58,214 bases of DNA from an uncultured Oceanospirillaceae bacterium (lineage in GTDB: Bacteria; Pseudomonadota; Gammaproteobacteria; Pseudomonadales; Balneatricaceae): NCBI GenBank assembly GCA_913057435.1, contig CAJXNY010000033.1, positions 1-58,214 on the forward strand, read 5' to 3'. Position numbers and translations under genes: made by a program. Below are positions 56,779 to 58,214 of the stretch, piece by piece (within the stretch, counting starts at the first letter, position 1; every line of letters begins with the position of its first letter). Below the pieces are notes generated by a model. The model saw nothing but the letters and a program-made list of their open reading frames with translations. It was not told the origin of the DNA and did not search any database.

Positions 56779-57693
56779 ATGAGTCGTCCTTCTGATTGGC
56801 CACTGGCACCCCAGTCCACCCGCTTCGTTATACCGCAGCGCACCATAGAGCAACTGGCCGAACATCCGCTCAGTAAGGGCCTGTATCCACTGGGTATTGG
56901 CTACTATCAACGGGCTGAAGGCCACCGAATGGAGCGTAAGGAACATGATGATCACTTACTGATCTACTGCCTGGAAGGCGGCGGTATGGTGACCACTGAG
57001 GGCCGCCGAAACAGGGTGAAACCAGGGGATATGTTGTTGATTCCAAAAGGAACAGCGCATGCCTATACCACCTACACCAAAAATCCGTGGACGATCTACT
57101 GGATCCACTTCGATGGTGAAGATTCCACTGCCTTTGTTCAGCATATTCAACAACAGCGCCGTGGTGACCGAACAGGGACCGTATTCAGCCTGGGCGTACA
57201 TGCCCGGCTGGCCAGTGAAATGGGCGCCCTGCTCGACAGCCGTCAGGCCAGCTATAACCTCAACGCCTTTATCCATTGTGCTAACCACTTACGGCAAATC
57301 CTGTCACATATTGCGCAATTAATGCCGCTGGCACGACACCAGCAAAGTGCCGACAGCCTGGATCTGGAAGCCGTACATAGCATGATGCAGTCACGTATTC
57401 ATGAACAACTGGATCTGGAGACCCTGGCTGACACCGTCAACCTGTCCAAATATCATTTCGTTAAACGCTATAAAGAGCTGACGGGCACCACCCCGATCAA
57501 CCACTTTATTCACCTGAAAATAGAACGGGCCTGTTACCTGCTGGATCTGAGCCAGAAAAACATCAGTGAGATCGCCTTCGCGCTGGGCTATGAAGATGCC
57601 TACTACTTCTCGCGCATTTTCAAGAAAACCATGGGAATATCACCCAGCCAGTACCGGCAGATGAGAGATGGCACCGTTCCATACCGCCGTTAG
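56779..57693 (+). CDS. mmsR: AraC-family activator of valine catabolism (MmsR-like)
   Basis: 304 residues: an N-terminal cupin effector domain (HDDHLLIYCLEGGGMVTTEGRRNRVKPGDMLLIPKGTAHAY, about 55-100) and a C-terminal double helix-turn-helix (IHEQLDLETLADTVNLSKYHFVKRYKELTGTTPINHFIHLKIERACYLLDLSQKNISEIAFALGYEDAYYFSRIFKKTMGISPSQYRQ, about 210-298). In Pseudomonas aeruginosa MmsR is divergent from mmsAB and activates it; the same arrangement is seen here. AAGG ribosome site. Confidence 0.9.
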   Translation: MSRPSDWPLAPQSTRFVIPQRTIEQLAEHPLSKGLYPLGIGYYQRAEGHRMERKEHDDHLLIYCLEGGGMVTTEGRRNRVKPGDMLLIPKGTAHAYTTYTKNPWTIYWIHFDGEDSTAFVQHIQQQRRGDRTGTVFSLGVHARLASEMGALLDSRQASYNLNAFIHCANHLRQILSHIAQLMPLARHQQSADSLDLEAVHSMMQSRIHEQLDLETLADTVNLSKYHFVKRYKELTGTTPINHFIHLKIERACYLLDLSQKNISEIAFALGYEDAYYFSRIFKKTMGISPSQYRQMRDGTVPYRR

Positions 57694-57769
57694 CCCTCGA
57701 CAATAGCGACCCGCCGCCTGTACAGGCTTTACCTGTCATGGTCTGACCGTCTCGGCCCCGCAGGGTGGG

Positions 57770-57806
57770 AGTCAGGACTTTCCGCCACGAGATGGTAGTC
57801 CTGACT
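57770..57806. terminator. Hairpin downstream of mmsR
   Basis: 10-bp perfect stem AGTCAGGACT / AGTCCTGACT with a 17-nt loop, about 77 bases past mmsR. No T-tract follows. It may be a terminator or a 3'-end structure. Confidence 0.45.
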
Positions 57807-57906
57807 GTCAACGGTGGGCTGCAGCCTGCTTTTACCCTCCTTAGCGACGCTAGCAATTGTACTCTGACGGCTGAATTCTGGATGGTTCCAGACACGGCCG
57901 TTGCCA

Positions 57907-58168
57907 GCACAGCCACTCTATGTATGAAGGGATAATTAATATTTTATTAAGAATATTAAAAACGAATATACCTCCATTAGAAAAGCTCATATTAATTATC
58001 AGTTTATTATATAAAAGCATTCCCCTTCCCCTCCCGTTAAACCTAACGAATACTGTACCTATAAACAAACAACGCACTGATGTTACATATCACCTGCGGC
58101 TATGTTCTTATTAATTGTTGAATATCTACTAAACTTTAGGTGTACCCCGAAGTATCTGGAGGTTTCAG
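57907..58168. other. AT-rich non-coding stretch near the contig end
   Basis: Sharp drop in GC relative to the cluster before it, with A/T runs and no convincing gene. It may be a promoter region for the gene that begins at 58169, or the edge of an acquired segment. Confidence 0.5.
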
Positions 58169-58185
58169 ATGAAGCAGCACCTATT
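58169..58185 (+). CDS. Start of a gene cut by the contig end
   Basis: ATG at 58169 with a perfect GGAGG six bases upstream, reading MKQHL before genomic sequence stops at the adapter. The AT-rich region upstream fits a promoter. Too short to identify. Confidence 0.4.
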
Positions 58186-58214
58186 CTGTCTCTTATACAC
58201 ATCTGACGCTGCCG
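58186..58214. other. Residual Nextera (Tn5) sequencing adapter
   Basis: The last 29 bases begin with the 19-bp Tn5 mosaic end CTGTCTCTTATACACATCT (58186-58204), followed by GACGCTGCCG, the start of the standard Nextera read-1 adapter complement. This is library sequence carried into the assembly and not part of the organism. Confidence 0.97.

Noticed and set aside
57920-58114. A 64-codon hydrophobic open frame near the contig end
   Set aside because: No ribosome site, and its Ile/Leu-rich composition simply follows the AT-rich sequence.

Overview
The window looks like one end of a draft contig from a marine-type gammaproteobacterium, most likely Oceanospirillales/Oceanospirillaceae-like. This is inferred from near-textbook gammaproteobacterial proteins (ThrH, CysB, RluC, RNase E, a second EF-G, FtnA) combined with a heavy load of methylated-amine, amino-acid and CoA-ester catabolism. 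The last 29 bases are an untrimmed Nextera/Tn5 sequencing adapter, so the right edge is technical and not biological. No rRNA, tRNA, CRISPR array, insertion sequence or prophage was seen.

Layout. 1-600: AT-rich accessory sequence with an open partial frame and a small conserved hypothetical gene. 637-7511: a copper/silver-type RND efflux operon (cusCBA order, minus strand) preceded by a cluster of REP palindromes and a small Met/His/Cys-rich membrane protein. 7601-10080: a LysR regulator and a sarcosine-oxidase-beta-like flavoprotein. 10327-12411: a stand-alone EF-G2 gene with a palindrome over its -35 box. 12823-19793: a tight purU-folD-soxBDAG operon that oxidises sarcosine and clears the one-carbon unit (methylene-THF to formyl-THF to formate). 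A divergent IclR regulator lies upstream, and the gap between them holds three copies of a 15-bp motif. 20905-28956: an Ldh2-family dehydrogenase, three LysR regulators, a GST, an orphan diheme cytochrome c, an isochorismatase-like hydrolase and the two subunits of a 3-oxoacid CoA-transferase. 29389-32518: alanine dehydrogenase, aspartate aminotransferase and a small membrane protein.

32509-37377: a TetR gene and a double-receiver response regulator separated by three stacked palindromes, then a Cys-rich microprotein, ferritin, an Fe-S type uracil-DNA glycosylase family protein, a DUF6482-like protein and a methyltransferase. 37499-43853 (minus): a chemoreceptor next to a secreted Cache-domain protein, thrH, cysB, a KfrA-like coiled-coil protein, and rluC. 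44586-47867: RNase E with a long leader and a very long acidic/Arg-rich tail. 48855-57693: a valine/propionate catabolic cluster (mmsA, acyl-CoA dehydrogenase, enoyl-CoA hydratase, 3-hydroxyisobutyryl-CoA hydrolase, mmsB, prpE) under a divergent AraC regulator (MmsR) with a clear 21-bp-phased direct-repeat operator. This cluster is interrupted by a terminator-like hairpin, a REP pair and three consecutive hairpins.

As a whole the cell appears able to use sarcosine, alanine, aspartate, branched-chain amino acids and short acyl-CoAs. Nothing seen requires a wholly new system. The most interesting material is regulatory (palindrome and repeat arrays in the intergenic gaps) and a set of family members that lack their usual key residues (SoxD zinc ligands, the first receiver domain, the Ldh2 histidine).
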